The notes: generated from the letters alone by a model not told the origin. DNA of 64,000 nucleotides from Oscillatoriales cyanobacterium (GCA_011390955.1 JAABRM010000003.1:62001-126000); one strand, 5' to 3'; positions 34,350 through 44,341 are shown, counted from the first letter of the stretch. A program made the numbers and translations.

Positions 34350-34503
34350 GTTATTTGATTGTTGTTGGTTGATTGTTGTTGGTTGATTGTTCTTTGTTGT
34401 TTGTTCTTACTGTTCGCCGTTTGCCAACAACCAACAACCAACAACCAACAACCAACAACACCCCCCCAACCCCCCCTTCAAGGGGGGGCAACCAACAACC
34501 AAC
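34350..34503. repeat. GT/CA inverted simple repeat
   Basis: The segment (ttgttggttga)n is followed by (caacaac)n complement, then a C-rich aaccccccc/gggggggc hairpin (34462-34490), between two convergent genes. It could act as a bidirectional transcription stop. Confidence 0.7.
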
Positions 34504-34505
34504 AA

Positions 34506-35729
34506 TCAATCGACTTCTGTCACCCGCCAACTGAGTTTCAGGTTTAGCCAGAAATTCCAACCCGTGACAATGGCGATCGCGATAAAATTCGCCACATAGC
34601 GACCGGCGCGAAACGAATTAAACCCTAAGAAATTAAACATCACATTCAACAACACAATATTTAATCCGACTCCTCCTAAACAGACCAAATTAAACTTCAA
34701 AAAACGCTTAAATCGCTTCTGCCAGCCCCGTTGATGACTGGACATATCGGCAAAAGTCCAAGCATCATTCCACAAAAAATTATTCACAATTGCCGCTTCC
34801 GCCGCAATAACTTTACTGCGGGTCAAACCCCAGCCTAAAGTAGTCGGGTCACTTAATAAATAAAGCACCGCCATATCCACAAAAACCCCAGAAAAACCCA
34901 CAATGCCAAACCGCAAAAAACGGCCAATGCGCCATAAATCTAACCGTAAACGCACCAAGTGGCGCAAATAATCGACATACTGCCTCCATGTCACCTTACT
35001 TTCGCCCTCTAAGCGTTCTTGAAACACATAGCCCACTTCTGCCACTTTGCCAATATCTCCCCGTCCCAGAGTTTCAATCAAAATTTTGTAACCCAGAGGA
35101 TTCATGGTTTTATCAACCAGGGCTTGGCGACGCACCATAAAATAACCACTCATGGGGTCAGAAACCCGCCCCACCACTCCGGGCAAAATAATTAACCCTA
35201 ATGTCTGAGCTCCTCGCGATAAAAAACGGCGAATCAAACTCCAATCACTCACCCCACCCCCTTCTACATGGCGAGAAGCCACCACCAAATCCACATCAGC
35301 TTGTTCTTTGATAATGGCCAACATTTGTAATAACACCTCTGGGGGATGTTGCAAATCTGCATCAATTACGCCAAAAATTTCTCCATTTGCTACTTGCCAA
35401 CCGCGAATCACCGCCGTAGAAAGTCCCCGTTCAGCTTGGCGACGCATCACTCGTAATTGCGGATATTCTGCCATAATAGATTGGGCAATTTCCCAGGTTT
35501 TATCTGGACTATTATCATCCACCACAATTAACTCATATTCCCCTGGTATTGCTCGATCCAATAAATTCGTTAATTGCTGAACTATTGCGGGAATATTTTT
35601 CCCTTCGTTGTAAGTTGGCAGCACTAGAGATAATAGTAATTGACTTTCACCTGGGATGAGATTCCTCGGAAATATTGTTAATGAACCCGTGGGAACATTA
35701 ATGGCCGAACTGTTGGAATATTGATTCAT
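34506..35729 (-). CDS. Polyprenyl-phosphate glycosyltransferase (GT2) fused to GtrA-like membrane domain
   Basis: The protein has 407 residues. The N-terminal GT2 domain (~30-265) has LVLPTYNEGKNIP, VVDDNSPD and the VIDADLQHPPE DxD-type motif, like dolichyl-phosphate mannose synthase. The C-terminal ~130 residues hold four membrane helices of GtrA type (FGIVGFSGVFVDMAVLYLL, AEAAIVNNFLWNDAWTF). Such fusions make and flip polyprenyl-phosphate sugars for envelope glycosylation. The next minus-strand gene is a GT87-like enzyme that could use its product. Confidence 0.9.
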   Translation of the reverse strand: MNQYSNSSAINVPTGSLTIFPRNLIPGESQLLLSLVLPTYNEGKNIPAIVQQLTNLLDRAIPGEYELIVVDDNSPDKTWEIAQSIMAEYPQLRVMRRQAERGLSTAVIRGWQVANGEIFGVIDADLQHPPEVLLQMLAIIKEQADVDLVVASRHVEGGGVSDWSLIRRFLSRGAQTLGLIILPGVVGRVSDPMSGYFMVRRQALVDKTMNPLGYKILIETLGRGDIGKVAEVGYVFQERLEGESKVTWRQYVDYLRHLVRLRLDLWRIGRFLRFGIVGFSGVFVDMAVLYLLSDPTTLGWGLTRSKVIAAEAAIVNNFLWNDAWTFADMSSHQRGWQKRFKRFLKFNLVCLGGVGLNIVLLNVMFNFLGFNSFRAGRYVANFIAIAIVTGWNFWLNLKLSWRVTEVD

Positions 35730-35822
35730 TATTTTCTCCTGTAAATAAAACCAAGTTTTTTGTGACGTTAATTAGGGTAGAGAGTTAGGGGCGATCGCTA
35801 AATTTTTTAATAATAAAAGACT

Positions 35823-35951
35823 TAAGTAGGTGGGCAGAAATAAATGCACTACAGACCCCACGAGAAGAAAGGCTGTCATTCCCGCGCAGGCGGGAATCCA
35901 AAGCCTATTGGCGGAAAACGAAAAATGCAATTAATTATGTTCACCTACTTA
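35823..35951. mobile_element. MITE copy B (TAAGTAGGTG termini)
   Basis: This 129-bp element with perfect taagtaggtg / cacctactta terminal inverted repeats is the reverse complement of the element at 17783-17934 and has the same REP palindrome in its centre. It lies between two glycosyltransferase genes. Confidence 0.82.
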
Positions 35952-36320
35952 TTATATATCTTAATAATAGAAATTACCGCTAATTTTGCTGGATGGGGCA
36001 AAATTTAAGTTTTGTTAATTAAAATTTTTAGGTTAGGAAAAAAAGCGAGATGCACCAAAAGGCCATGATATCTTTATAGGCCATTATATCTTATTTTGGC
36101 AAAAGCAGAGCGATGTGGTAGAATGTCACGAAAGATTAAACCATAGAATTGAAACTAAGAATTAGGTGTCAAACGATATTCAAATACTTACTTATCTAAC
36201 CCACCTAAACTTGAGACAAAAGAAGAGAGAAGAGAGAAGAGAGAGAAGAAAATCGAGCATCTCAGAGTAAACGACCCATGGCAAAGCGAGTATTTATTGA
36301 CCTATCGAGTATCTATCGAT
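35952..36320. other. Gap with purine tract
   Basis: AT-rich DNA with a gagaagagaga purine tract at about 36216-36250. No gene or RNA is seen. Confidence 0.5.
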
Positions 36321-37619
36321 TTACCTAGGGGATTTTGCCCTCTTGTCTAATAATCCCCAAATACTCGCCGCTACCAAGAAAACAGTAAAAATACTGGCGA
36401 TTAAACTCCCGATAAAATAGGTGGTGGCTTCAGAATTATAAATACCAGTTAATTGAGCTAAATTTGCAGAGCGCCAAATAACCAGCCACCCCGGTATCAG
36501 CCAAATCAGATGACGTACTCGTAAATATAAAGAGTAAATCATCAGCGGAATAAATAAGACAAAATCATAAATATGCATGGGCATTATCAGGATGGTTCCT
36601 AAATTCATCAGGATTACAGATTGGACAAACCCATAAGCATTAAAAACTACTGGGTTGGTCTCTAAATCTACTCCTAATGCAGTTATGCTTTGGTCGGAAT
36701 AATAGCGCATCATCACGCCACACCCTATTCCCCATAAAATACCTAAAACAATCAATAACTTTGAAGATACTTCTCCATCAAAAAAGTAATTTAACAATTG
36801 AACAATTCCGGTTAATTCTCCTGGTTCATTGACCTTTATATCCGAGTGCATCAAGAAGGTATTCGTTAGAAAACCTTGAATTGTTTCCCAGAAGCCTCCG
36901 TAAAGAAAAGCCAAACATGATGCCACATTAGTTAATCCAAACCCGGCAAAAATTATTCGGTATTTTTTACTGACCAACAAGGCAACTATAGGAATGATGG
37001 CTATAGTCGGTTTAAGCGATACAATATATCCCCCAATGACGCCTAAAATTAAATAGTTTTTCAAACAACCATATAAAAGCAGGACTAATCCTAGAGTTGC
37101 CATAATCGAGGTCTGTCCCAGGCTAAAGACAACCAAAGTTGATTGCATCAGCAAAGCGTATGAGGCACCGATCCAGAGGCGGATATCCTGCCAATATGGT
37201 CGCTGGTGAGGCTTTAACTGACAATCTTTAATATAGAGCCAACCAATGAATACAATTCCTATTAATGAAAAGTAATTAAACAGTCTCCAACAAAATTCTG
37301 ATAACTGAAAGGGAATAATTGAGAGCAGCATACATATTGGCGCGATCGCTGGCGGGTAAAACCAGGCCCCGTCCGGCTGAAAGCCAAAATATTTTTCATA
37401 TTCCGTTAAATAAATAGACAGATTATATGGACTGTTGCCTGACGACCAAACTTTTCCCGCTACCCATAAATATCTAAAATCTAATCCTTGGGATACCTCC
37501 GGGGAGATAAATAATTTATGGGTGACATAAGCCAAAGTAACGCCAAAAACCATAATCGTCACATAAACCATGACTGGTTTTATTGTTTTGACTAGGCTTG
37601 ATGATTTTGATGGTGCCAT
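36321..37619 (-). CDS. GT87-like polytopic glycosyltransferase (DUF2029-type)
   Basis: This 432-residue integral membrane protein has ~10 helices. The short loop after helix 1 (GLDFRYLWVAGKVWSSGNSPYN) and FYPPAIAPICMLLSIIPF are typical of GT-C enzymes of the GT87/DUF2029 family, which use polyprenyl-phosphate sugars, with an acidic residue in the first extracytoplasmic loop as catalytic base. It probably works with the GT2-GtrA protein downstream. The acceptor is unknown. Confidence 0.78.
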   Translation of the reverse strand: MAPSKSSSLVKTIKPVMVYVTIMVFGVTLAYVTHKLFISPEVSQGLDFRYLWVAGKVWSSGNSPYNLSIYLTEYEKYFGFQPDGAWFYPPAIAPICMLLSIIPFQLSEFCWRLFNYFSLIGIVFIGWLYIKDCQLKPHQRPYWQDIRLWIGASYALLMQSTLVVFSLGQTSIMATLGLVLLLYGCLKNYLILGVIGGYIVSLKPTIAIIPIVALLVSKKYRIIFAGFGLTNVASCLAFLYGGFWETIQGFLTNTFLMHSDIKVNEPGELTGIVQLLNYFFDGEVSSKLLIVLGILWGIGCGVMMRYYSDQSITALGVDLETNPVVFNAYGFVQSVILMNLGTILIMPMHIYDFVLFIPLMIYSLYLRVRHLIWLIPGWLVIWRSANLAQLTGIYNSEATTYFIGSLIASIFTVFLVAASIWGLLDKRAKSPR

Positions 37620-37983
37620 ATTTTTTCGTGGTTTGACTAGGATTTGACTAGATATATTTAATATTATGCTAGGATCATACTATATTATAAATTTATTCCT
37701 AATTCAGCCACATTCACTTGAGGTCAGAGAATCCAAAATATCAACCCTCGATCTGATAACTCGATCTGGTAATTTTTGTCCCCTGATTTTTGGTTTTTTC
37801 TCCTTAAAAAGTAAAAGTTTTTCGCTCAAAGGCAACCCTGGAAAGCATGGGATATAGTCAGAGCCAATATCGGCAAAGCTTGGCGGCCAGAGAAAAATTG
37901 TGTATTTTTTGCTACATTTGCCTCTACTCAGGCCAGCCAATTTGATCTATATGTCTATATGTCATTTGCATGGATAGGGAACC
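37620..37983. other. Intergenic, no gene seen
   Basis: A 364-bp AT-rich divergent region that should hold promoters for the GT87 gene and the 104-residue gene. Confidence 0.5.
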
Positions 37984-38298
37984 GTGAAGTATTTCTTTTT
38001 AACCGAAGGGTGGACTGTGGGACGGGTCTGGGGAGTTGGCGGACTATGGAACGCTTTAGCTTGGCGCCGCGAACCAGAAATTGAGAAAATGAATCTGGCG
38101 ATTATCGACCAAGAAGAGAAGATGTGGCTTTACCGGGTAGAAGACGCTGTATTGATGCTGGAAGTCAAACCGCTACCGGAGTCGATCTCTAGGGATAGTA
38201 GTATCGGTCAAGTGCTGATTAAACGGCTGATGAATTCAGAGCAAGTGATCGATCGCCTGTGTAAATTAGAAGCCGCTTGTCAAGTCAGGATGGACTGA
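37984..38298 (+). CDS. Hypothetical protein upstream of psbB
   Basis: The protein has 104 residues from a GTG start (VKYFFLTEGWTVGRVWGVGGLW...). It is a soluble alpha/beta protein with a conserved-looking aromatic N terminus and an acidic middle. A tagggaacc element precedes the GTG. No motif is known to me. It is on the same strand as psbB but 269 bp away, so it is probably separately transcribed. Confidence 0.68.
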   Translation: MKYFFLTEGWTVGRVWGVGGLWNALAWRREPEIEKMNLAIIDQEEKMWLYRVEDAVLMLEVKPLPESISRDSSIGQVLIKRLMNSEQVIDRLCKLEAACQVRMD

Positions 38299-38550
38299 AA
38301 TCATTGGTGCCGGGGAGCAATTGGGGGACGGAGGATCCACTAAATTGCCCACGAATCTAAATTGAGTATCTCAGAGTGCTTGCAATTGTTTCTAACAATC
38401 GATACACTTCTTTAAATGCCGATCATATTTGATGGAAGGCAGCCGTTAAACTTCCCTAACCGATCAGCAGGAGAATAGCCGCTCTTGCTAGTAGGCTTAG
38501 GAAATATTAATAAAAAGCTGAAAAAGCGTAAAAGTAAAAATCTCACATTG

Positions 38551-38567
38551 AGGAGGAAACGGAGTCA
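38551..38567 (+). promoter_or_regulatory. Ribosome-binding site of psbB
   Basis: aggagg is followed by a second ggag closer to the ATG, giving two overlapping Shine-Dalgarno elements. Confidence 0.8.
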
Positions 38568-40097
38568 ATGGGACTACCGTGGTATCGAGTACATACAGTC
38601 GTGCTGAACGATCCAGGCCGTCTGATTGCTGTACACCTGATGCATACTGCCCTTGTGGCAGGCTGGGCTGGCTCTATGGCCCTCTATGAACTCGCCATTT
38701 TCGATCCAAGCGATCCCGTTCTCAACCCCATGTGGCGACAAGGTATGTTTGTCATGCCCTTCATGGCTCGTTTAGGGGTCACTGATTCCTGGCGGGGTTG
38801 GAGCATTACCGGAGAATCCGTCTCCGATGTTGGTCTGTGGAGCTTTGAAGGTGTTGCCGGTGCTCACATTGTGCTGTCCGGCTTGCTGTTCTTAGCCGCA
38901 GTTTGGCACTGGGTGTTTTGGGATTTGGAACTTTTCACCGATCCTAGAACTGGTGAACCTGCCTTAGACTTGCCAAAAATGTTTGGCATTCACTTGTTCT
39001 TGTCTGGTCTGCTTTGCTTTGGCTTCGGTGCTTTCCACCTGACTGGTCTGTTTGGCCCAGGGATGTGGATTTCTGACCCCTATGGTTTGACAGGTCATGT
39101 CCAACCTGTGGCTCCAGAGTGGGGACCCGATGGCTTTAACCCCTTCAATCCCGGTGGGATCGTGGCTCACCACATCGCTGCGGGTATTGTGGGCATTATC
39201 GCCGGCATTTTCCACTTAACGGTTCGTCCCCCAGAAAGACTTTACAAAGCGCTGCGGATGGGGAACATTGAAACGGTTCTTTCTAGCAGTATTGCTGCTG
39301 TATTTTTCGCCGCTTTCGTCGTGGCTGGAACCATGTGGTATGGCTCCGCTGCGACCCCTGTCGAACTGTTTGGCCCGACCCGTTATCAGTGGGATAGTGG
39401 TTATTACCAGCAAGAAATTCAGCGGCGCGTGCAAACGAGTTTGGCTGAAGGTAAGAGCCAGTCTGAAGCCTGGGCAGCAATTCCAGAAAAACTGGCTTTT
39501 TATGACTATATCGGCAATAACCCTGCCAAGGGTGGTTTGTTCCGAGTTGGCCCGATGAACAATGGTGATGGACTTGCCGAAGGTTGGCTAGGTCATCCCC
39601 TGTTCACGGATAATGAAGGTCGCGAGTTGTTCGTGCGCCGTCTGCCTAACTTCTTTGAAACTTTCCCAGTGGTCTTGGTAGACGCTGATGGCATTGTGCG
39701 GGCTGATATTCCTTTCCGCCGTGCAGAATCTAAGTACAGCTTTGAGCAAACCGGCGTGAAAGTTGCTTTCTATGGTGGTGAACTGAATGGTCAAACCTTT
39801 AGCGATCCAGCCGTAGTCAAGCAGTATGCTCGTAAGGCTCAATTGGGCGAACCTTTTGAATTTGACCGGGAAACTCTCGGTTCTGATGGGGTGTTCCGTA
39901 CCAGCACTCGCGGTTGGTTTACTTTTGGACACGCCTGTTTTGCGCTGTTGTTCTTCTTCGGTCACATCTGGCATGGTTCTCGGACTATTTTCCGGGATGT
40001 GTTTGCCGGTGTGGAAGCCGACCTGGAAGAGCAAGTGGAGTGGGGCCTGTTTGCCAAAGTTGGTGACAAGACCACCCGGACTCAGTCAAAAGCTTAA
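38568..40097 (+). CDS. psbB: Photosystem II CP47 chlorophyll apoprotein
   Basis: This 509-residue inner antenna protein of photosystem II in the thylakoid membrane binds chlorophyll and beta-carotene and passes excitation to the reaction centre. It has the invariant start [19 protein letters not shown], six membrane helices with paired His ligands ([61 protein letters not shown]) and a large lumenal loop between helices 5 and 6. Length is standard. psbT follows 135 bp downstream after a hairpin. Confidence 0.99.
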   Translation: MGLPWYRVHTVVLNDPGRLIAVHLMHTALVAGWAGSMALYELAIFDPSDPVLNPMWRQGMFVMPFMARLGVTDSWRGWSITGESVSDVGLWSFEGVAGAHIVLSGLLFLAAVWHWVFWDLELFTDPRTGEPALDLPKMFGIHLFLSGLLCFGFGAFHLTGLFGPGMWISDPYGLTGHVQPVAPEWGPDGFNPFNPGGIVAHHIAAGIVGIIAGIFHLTVRPPERLYKALRMGNIETVLSSSIAAVFFAAFVVAGTMWYGSAATPVELFGPTRYQWDSGYYQQEIQRRVQTSLAEGKSQSEAWAAIPEKLAFYDYIGNNPAKGGLFRVGPMNNGDGLAEGWLGHPLFTDNEGRELFVRRLPNFFETFPVVLVDADGIVRADIPFRRAESKYSFEQTGVKVAFYGGELNGQTFSDPAVVKQYARKAQLGEPFEFDRETLGSDGVFRTSTRGWFTFGHACFALLFFFGHIWHGSRTIFRDVFAGVEADLEEQVEWGLFAKVGDKTTRTQSKA

Positions 40098-40131
40098 TCG
40101 CTCGTTTATGGGCTGATGATTTTTTGGGAAA

Positions 40132-40180
40132 AGGTCTGACAAGCATTTTCTTCTAAGGAAAGTTTTGTTAGACCTTTTTC
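40132..40180 (+). terminator. Hairpin with T-run between psbB and psbT
   Basis: Stem aggtctgacaa / ttgttagacct with a ~22-nt loop, then ttttt. It could terminate or attenuate psbB transcription ahead of psbT. Confidence 0.65.
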
Positions 40181-40232
40181 ATGCATTCTTGGTACACTAA
40201 TGTAAAAGCAATTATGGGGAAGTTTTGACATT

Positions 40233-40328
40233 ATGCAAAGCGTCGCTTACATCTTAATGCTGACTTTGGCTCTGGGAGTTCTGTTTTTTGCGATCGCCTT
40301 TCGTGAGCCTCCAAGAATCCAAAAGTAG
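40233..40328 (+). CDS. psbT: Photosystem II reaction centre protein T
   Basis: This 31-residue single-helix subunit at the PSII dimer interface was hand-translated: [20 protein letters not shown]... ending PPRIQK. The N-terminal helix and basic tail match PsbT. The psbB-psbT order is conserved in cyanobacteria. A promoter-like stretch (tacactaatgtaaa) and the preceding hairpin suggest it can be transcribed on its own. Confidence 0.96.
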   Translation: MQSVAYILMLTLALGVLFFAIAFREPPRIQK

Positions 40329-40404
40329 TCACAGGGTTTACCCTTGAGTGCTTCTTTGACTGAGCCTCCCCGATCCGATCTCGCTTTTAGGCCGATGAGA
40401 ATCG

Positions 40405-40443
40405 CCTGAGCCAGCGGGTCGGAGGTTGGCTCAGGATTTTTTG
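40405..40443 (+). terminator. Rho-independent terminator after psbT
   Basis: Stem cctgagcca / tggctcagg (loop about 13 nt), then attttttgttt. Confidence 0.9.
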
Positions 40444-40643
40444 TTTGATCGATCGGCCAAAAAAACTGGCGATTTCCATCCTTTGTCACTGTTTTGTCCA
40501 TCGTTTTTGCCCTTGACTGCCATAGAACGTTAAAAAATGTTTGGCGATCGCACCAAAAAATATCGGAAAAAAAGACTAATCGATCGGCAACAGATCCATC
40601 ATGTATTCCATACTGAGTCCGTTTTGACCAGAGGACAAAAATC

Positions 40644-41201
40644 ATGCGCTGTCCATTTTGTCAACATACAGACAGTCGGGTTCTAGAATCGCGAGCCGCA
40701 GAATCTTGCCAAAGTATCCGCCGACGCCGAGAATGTCTAGAGTGCAAGCGTCGTTTTACCACCTATGAAAGAATTGAATTTGTCCCGGTGACAGTCATCA
40801 AACGGAATGGCTATCGGGAATCTTTCGATCGCTCAAAGTTATTACGGGGTATTGTGCGAGCGTGCGAGAAAACTGGCGTCAGTGCCGTCAAGCTCGAAGC
40901 TCTCGTCGATGACATTGAAGCACAACTTCAGCAATCAGTGATGAGAGAAGTCAGTAGTAGTGAAATTGGTGAAATCGTTCTGGCTCAATTAGCACAACTC
41001 AATGAGGTCGCTTATGTTAGATTTGCCTCAGTTTATCGAAAATTCCAAGGTATTCGGGATTTTGTCGAGACCTTAAATCATCTCCAGAGGCAACAAGATA
41101 GCTCTGAGATGCTGACTCAAGCCCCACAGACAAATTCTGATGTCCTAGATGCCCTAGATGTCCTACCTTGTGAGGACGATCTCACTCTCAATTCCCGATA
41201 A
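40644..41201 (+). CDS. nrdR: Transcriptional repressor NrdR
   Basis: This 185-residue ATP/dATP-sensing repressor acts on ribonucleotide reductase genes. An N-terminal zinc ribbon uses C3, C6, C31 and C34 (MRCPFCQ... [15 protein letters not shown]). An ATP-cone domain follows (~48-138, [20 protein letters not shown]). The C-terminal ~30 residues are a variable extension. It presumably binds NrdR boxes upstream of nrd genes outside this window. Confidence 0.97.
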   Translation: MRCPFCQHTDSRVLESRAAESCQSIRRRRECLECKRRFTTYERIEFVPVTVIKRNGYRESFDRSKLLRGIVRACEKTGVSAVKLEALVDDIEAQLQQSVMREVSSSEIGEIVLAQLAQLNEVAYVRFASVYRKFQGIRDFVETLNHLQRQQDSSEMLTQAPQTNSDVLDALDVLPCEDDLTLNSR

Positions 41202-41914
41202 TTTCTCCGATCCTTAACCAGCCTCGATCTTCATTATGGCCGATCTGCCAATGGTCAGAACCAGAGGTCAGGAAGGTGGTTGCCGATCGCCATTTTTTTC
41301 GCCTATAGTCAGGTATGTCGTTCCAGGTTATAATGTCTAATCGGGGTGAAAATCTCTTAAATCAAAGACTAGACTTCAAGCCTGATGCAACTACTGCAAG
41401 GGTGTCGAACCGCAGACTTTGAGGCGCTCCACTTGAGAGCGGGCAGATTTGCTCCATAGACCCCCATGCCGATGGCACATAGTCCAAGCATTTTTAATTT
41501 GGCTTTGCCACCGCCGGGGTATGAGCAAAAAAAATTTCTAGCAACCGAATTCGGATGCTAGAATTGATGCGCTTTAGCAGAAATCAGCTTTCTGGTCTCG
41601 ATCGATCTAAGCAAGCATCACTAGCGGATCCCTCTGCTTGGCTCACAAACATCGATCGTTTCTGTGAGCTACAATGCAGATTGTCTGTGTTCCCTGACCA
41701 AATCTAAGGGCATGGATCCCACTGGTCGGCCTCCGGGTGTACATTCAGCCAAATCCTGAGTCAAGGAAAGCGATCGCCGAGGAACAAGCGCCGGGATGCA
41801 ACAATTGCTGAAACTAAAGTCTGATAATCAACTTCTTATTCAGGTTAATTACTAACAAGTCTGTCGGTTTTTTTGGCTTTATTTCCAGAAAAAGTGGATA
41901 GACTTGAACACAGC
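41202..41914 (+). promoter_or_regulatory. Long leader with promoter-like sites and hairpins
   Basis: The 713-bp gap between nrdR and the small gene has a tataat box (41329-41334) and a stem tctagca/tgctaga (~41536-41562). Another stem, gctcaca/tgtgagc (~41640-41668), is immediately followed by tacaat (41669-41674). Structured leader RNA or an unannotated small RNA is possible. I could not match 6S, tmRNA or RNase P RNA. Confidence 0.4.
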
Positions 41915-42085
41915 ATGAAAACAAGCTCGAAGCTCGATGTTGTAGTGACTGTGTTCGACAATAAGAGTAAAAGTAACTATAGGCGAATAGGGCGAATTTT
42001 AGGAACCGAAGCTCGGATCGTAAATAAAATTCACCAAGAATATAGAAGCCAAAAACCTAATCGCTTTCGATTAGAATCTAGGTAA
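41915..42085 (+). CDS. Small basic hypothetical protein
   Basis: The protein has 56 residues from the ATG at 41915 (MKTSSKLDVVVTVFDNKSKS...), rich in Lys/Arg/Asn. An in-frame TTG 14 codons upstream is less likely. A hairpin with T-rich tail follows within 10 bp of the stop (42092-42117), consistent with a transcribed unit. It may be nucleic-acid binding. Not recognised. Confidence 0.5.
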   Translation: MKTSSKLDVVVTVFDNKSKSNYRRIGRILGTEARIVNKIHQEYRSQKPNRFRLESR

Positions 42086-42091
42086 AAAGCC

Positions 42092-42117
42092 AACAGTGGC
42101 AACTGTTTTGTCTTTTT
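42092..42117 (+). terminator. Possible terminator after the 56-residue gene
   Basis: Perfect stem aacagt/actgtt with a 4-nt loop, followed by ttgtcttttt. Confidence 0.6.
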
Positions 42118-42309
42118 ACTTGAAGTATTGATGAAAGATAGCCACTCCTGAAATAATGTCTAGGGAGCGCTCTAATTGATTTGATTCTAGTGAGAATTGA
42201 GTCAATGGATGAGCCGGTCTAACTAAAATTCCCAGTTCATTTTGGGATTGTCCAAACATCAATCAACAAAACGCACAATTAGTACGGAGAACATTCTAAA
42301 AAAAATCCC

Positions 42310-43467
42310 ATGGTCAATCAGAATACAATTGCCAGAAATATTGGCTTTACTCACGAAGATTTTGCGGCTCTGCTGGATAAGTATGACTATCACTTTAGCC
42401 CTGGCGATACAGTGGCCGGTACAGTGTTTAGTTTGGAGCCGAGGGGCGCTCTGATTGACATCGGTGCTAAAACTGCTGCTTATATTCCCATTCAAGAGAT
42501 GTCAATCAACCGGGTTGACTCCCCTGAAGAGGTATTGCAGTCTAATGAAACCCGTGAATTTTTTATTCTCACCGATGAAAACGAAGATGGCCAGTTAACC
42601 CTCAGTATCCGACGCATTGAATATATGCGGGCTTGGGAGCGGGTGCGCCAACTCCAAGCAGAAGACGCTACCGTGCGATCGCAAGTTTTTGCCACAAATC
42701 GGGGTGGGGCGCTGGTTCGCATTGAAGGCTTGCGGGGCTTTATCCCCGGTTCCCACATTAGTACCCGGACTCCCAAAGAAGACCTGGTAGGACAAGAATT
42801 GCCCTTGAAATTCTTAGAAGTGGATGAAGACCGCAATCGTCTGGTTCTCAGCCACAGACGGGCATTGGTTGAGCGCAAGATGAACCGCTTGGAAGTCGGG
42901 GAAGTCGTTGTGGGCACCGTTCGAGGCATCAAGCCTTATGGTGCGTTCATCGATATCGGCGGTGTCAGCGGTCTGCTCCATATTTCGGAAATTTCCCACG
43001 ACCATATTGATACTCCCCATAGTGTGTTCAATGTCAATGATGAAGTCAAGGTGATGATCATCGATCTGGATGCCGAACGGGGTCGGATTTCTCTGAGTAC
43101 CAAGCAACTGGAACCGGAAGCCGGTGATATGGTGAAAAACCGTCAGCTTGTTTATGACAAGGCCGAAGAAATGGCGGCTAAGTTCCGCGAACTTATGATG
43201 GCGGCTCAACAAGGCCAACAGCCAGAGGCATCACAGCCCAGTGCAGTTTCACCCGTGGCGGAAGTTCCCGAAGCGATGGAAGCTCCCGAAGCGGTGGAAG
43301 CTCCAGAAGCGGTGGAAGTTCCAGAAGCGGTGGAAGTTCCAGAAGCGGTGGAAGTTCCAGAAGCGGTGGAAGTTCCTGATGCGGTGGAAGTTCCAGAAGC
43401 GGTGGAAGCTCCTGATGCGATGGAAGTTCCTGATGCGGTAGAGGAACTAGCCGCCACACCAGAGTAG
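42310..43467 (+). CDS. rpsA: 30S ribosomal protein S1
   Basis: This 385-residue RNA-binding protein loads mRNA on the 30S subunit. Three S1/OB domains are visible: ~30-100 (GDTVAGTVFSLEPRGALIDIG), ~118-183 (weaker, RGGALVRIEGLRGFIPGSH) and ~197-265 (GEVVVGTVRGIKPYGAFIDIGGVSGLLH). This is the short cyanobacterial form. The C-terminal tail is an acidic tandem repeat EVPEAV (~318-380) encoded by an 18-bp DNA repeat. A rho-independent terminator follows at 43552. Confidence 0.96.
   Translation: MVNQNTIARNIGFTHEDFAALLDKYDYHFSPGDTVAGTVFSLEPRGALIDIGAKTAAYIPIQEMSINRVDSPEEVLQSNETREFFILTDENEDGQLTLSIRRIEYMRAWERVRQLQAEDATVRSQVFATNRGGALVRIEGLRGFIPGSHISTRTPKEDLVGQELPLKFLEVDEDRNRLVLSHRRALVERKMNRLEVGEVVVGTVRGIKPYGAFIDIGGVSGLLHISEISHDHIDTPHSVFNVNDEVKVMIIDLDAERGRISLSTKQLEPEAGDMVKNRQLVYDKAEEMAAKFRELMMAAQQGQQPEASQPSAVSPVAEVPEAMEAPEAVEAPEAVEVPEAVEVPEAVEVPEAVEVPDAVEVPEAVEAPDAMEVPDAVEELAATPE
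43258..43440 (+). repeat. 18-bp tandem coding repeat in rpsA
   Basis: About ten copies of gaagttccagaagcggtg with minor changes encode EVPEAV/EAPDAM hexapeptides. They create long spurious frames on both strands. Confidence 0.93.
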
Positions 43468-43510
43468 TTTCTGGTAGAAATTAATCAATCACATACTGAT
43501 TAAAAGAAAG

Positions 43511-43576
43511 CAACCAATGGTCGTACAAATTGGCGATTACTTGGTTGCAACAAGAGGGAATTTCCCTCTTTTTTTG
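43511..43576 (+). terminator. Terminator region of rpsA
   Basis: An outer stem caaccaa/ttggttg (43511-43548) is followed by the tight hairpin aagaggga/tccctctt (43552-43570) and a T-run. Confidence 0.9.
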
Positions 43577-43594
43577 TTTTAGGACTCATAGGAG

Positions 43595-44341
43595 TTGAAA
43601 GCATTGGCAACTATTCACTGTCGGGATGTCAAGTTTGAGCAAATTCAAGCGGTGATTTTTGATAAAGATGGCACCCTGGTAGATGCGGCCAGTTTTTGGC
43701 GGACTGTCGGATATAAGCGATCGCGCTTAATCGATGCTCAAATTCCCGGTGTGGGCGATCCCTTGTTGATGGCGTTTGGCATCCAAGACGATCGCCTCGA
43801 TCCTGATGGCTTAATGGCTGTGGGTAGCCGAAGGGAAAATGAAATTGCGGCAGCGGCTTATATTGCCGAAACTGGTCGAGGCTGGCTAGAATCTTTGAAG
43901 ATTGCGCGTCAGGCTTTTGCGGAAGCGGATCAAATGTTCGCCAAAGATGCCCAGCCCCCTTTGTTTGTCGGCTGTGTAGACGTGCTAAAGTTACTTGCAG
44001 GCGCTGGGTTGAAATTAGGCATTCTTTCAGCGGACACGACGCAACGGGTGCAACAGTTTGTGTCCCATTACCAGTTAAATCCCTATATCCATTTATCAAT
44101 GGGAGTGGATGGGGATCTGAGTAAGCCAGATCCTGCTTTGTTTCTCAAAGCCTGTGAAGCTTTAGGGGTGGCACCGTCCGCAACTTTAATGGTGGGTGAT
44201 TCCCCCCTGGATATGGAAATGGCCAAACTTGCCGGAGCCGCTGGTTGTATTGGCATTTGTCAAGGTTCACGGGCGGGAAAAGACTTGCTAGATGCAGATG
44301 TGACGATCGCTCAACTCGATCGAATTCAACTCATCTGCTGA
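43595..44341 (+). CDS. HAD-superfamily phosphatase
   Basis: The protein has 248 residues. HAD motif I is VIFDKDGTLVDA (~19-30), motif II ILSADTT, motif III K in LSKPDPALF, and motif IV MVGDSPLDMEMA. It is a Mg-dependent phosphohydrolase resembling phosphoglycolate phosphatase/Gph-like proteins, but the substrate is not evident. The start is a TTG at 43595 with ggag almost adjacent, so the true start is uncertain. Confidence 0.88.
   Translation: MKALATIHCRDVKFEQIQAVIFDKDGTLVDAASFWRTVGYKRSRLIDAQIPGVGDPLLMAFGIQDDRLDPDGLMAVGSRRENEIAAAAYIAETGRGWLESLKIARQAFAEADQMFAKDAQPPLFVGCVDVLKLLAGAGLKLGILSADTTQRVQQFVSHYQLNPYIHLSMGVDGDLSKPDPALFLKACEALGVAPSATLMVGDSPLDMEMAKLAGAAGCIGICQGSRAGKDLLDADVTIAQLDRIQLIC

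Noticed and set aside
38964-40116. Several frames antisense or out of phase to psbB
   Set aside because: They overlap a certain gene whose codon pattern explains them.
43193-43459. Long minus-strand and plus-strand low-complexity frames
   Set aside because: Artefacts of the 18-bp repeat in rpsA.
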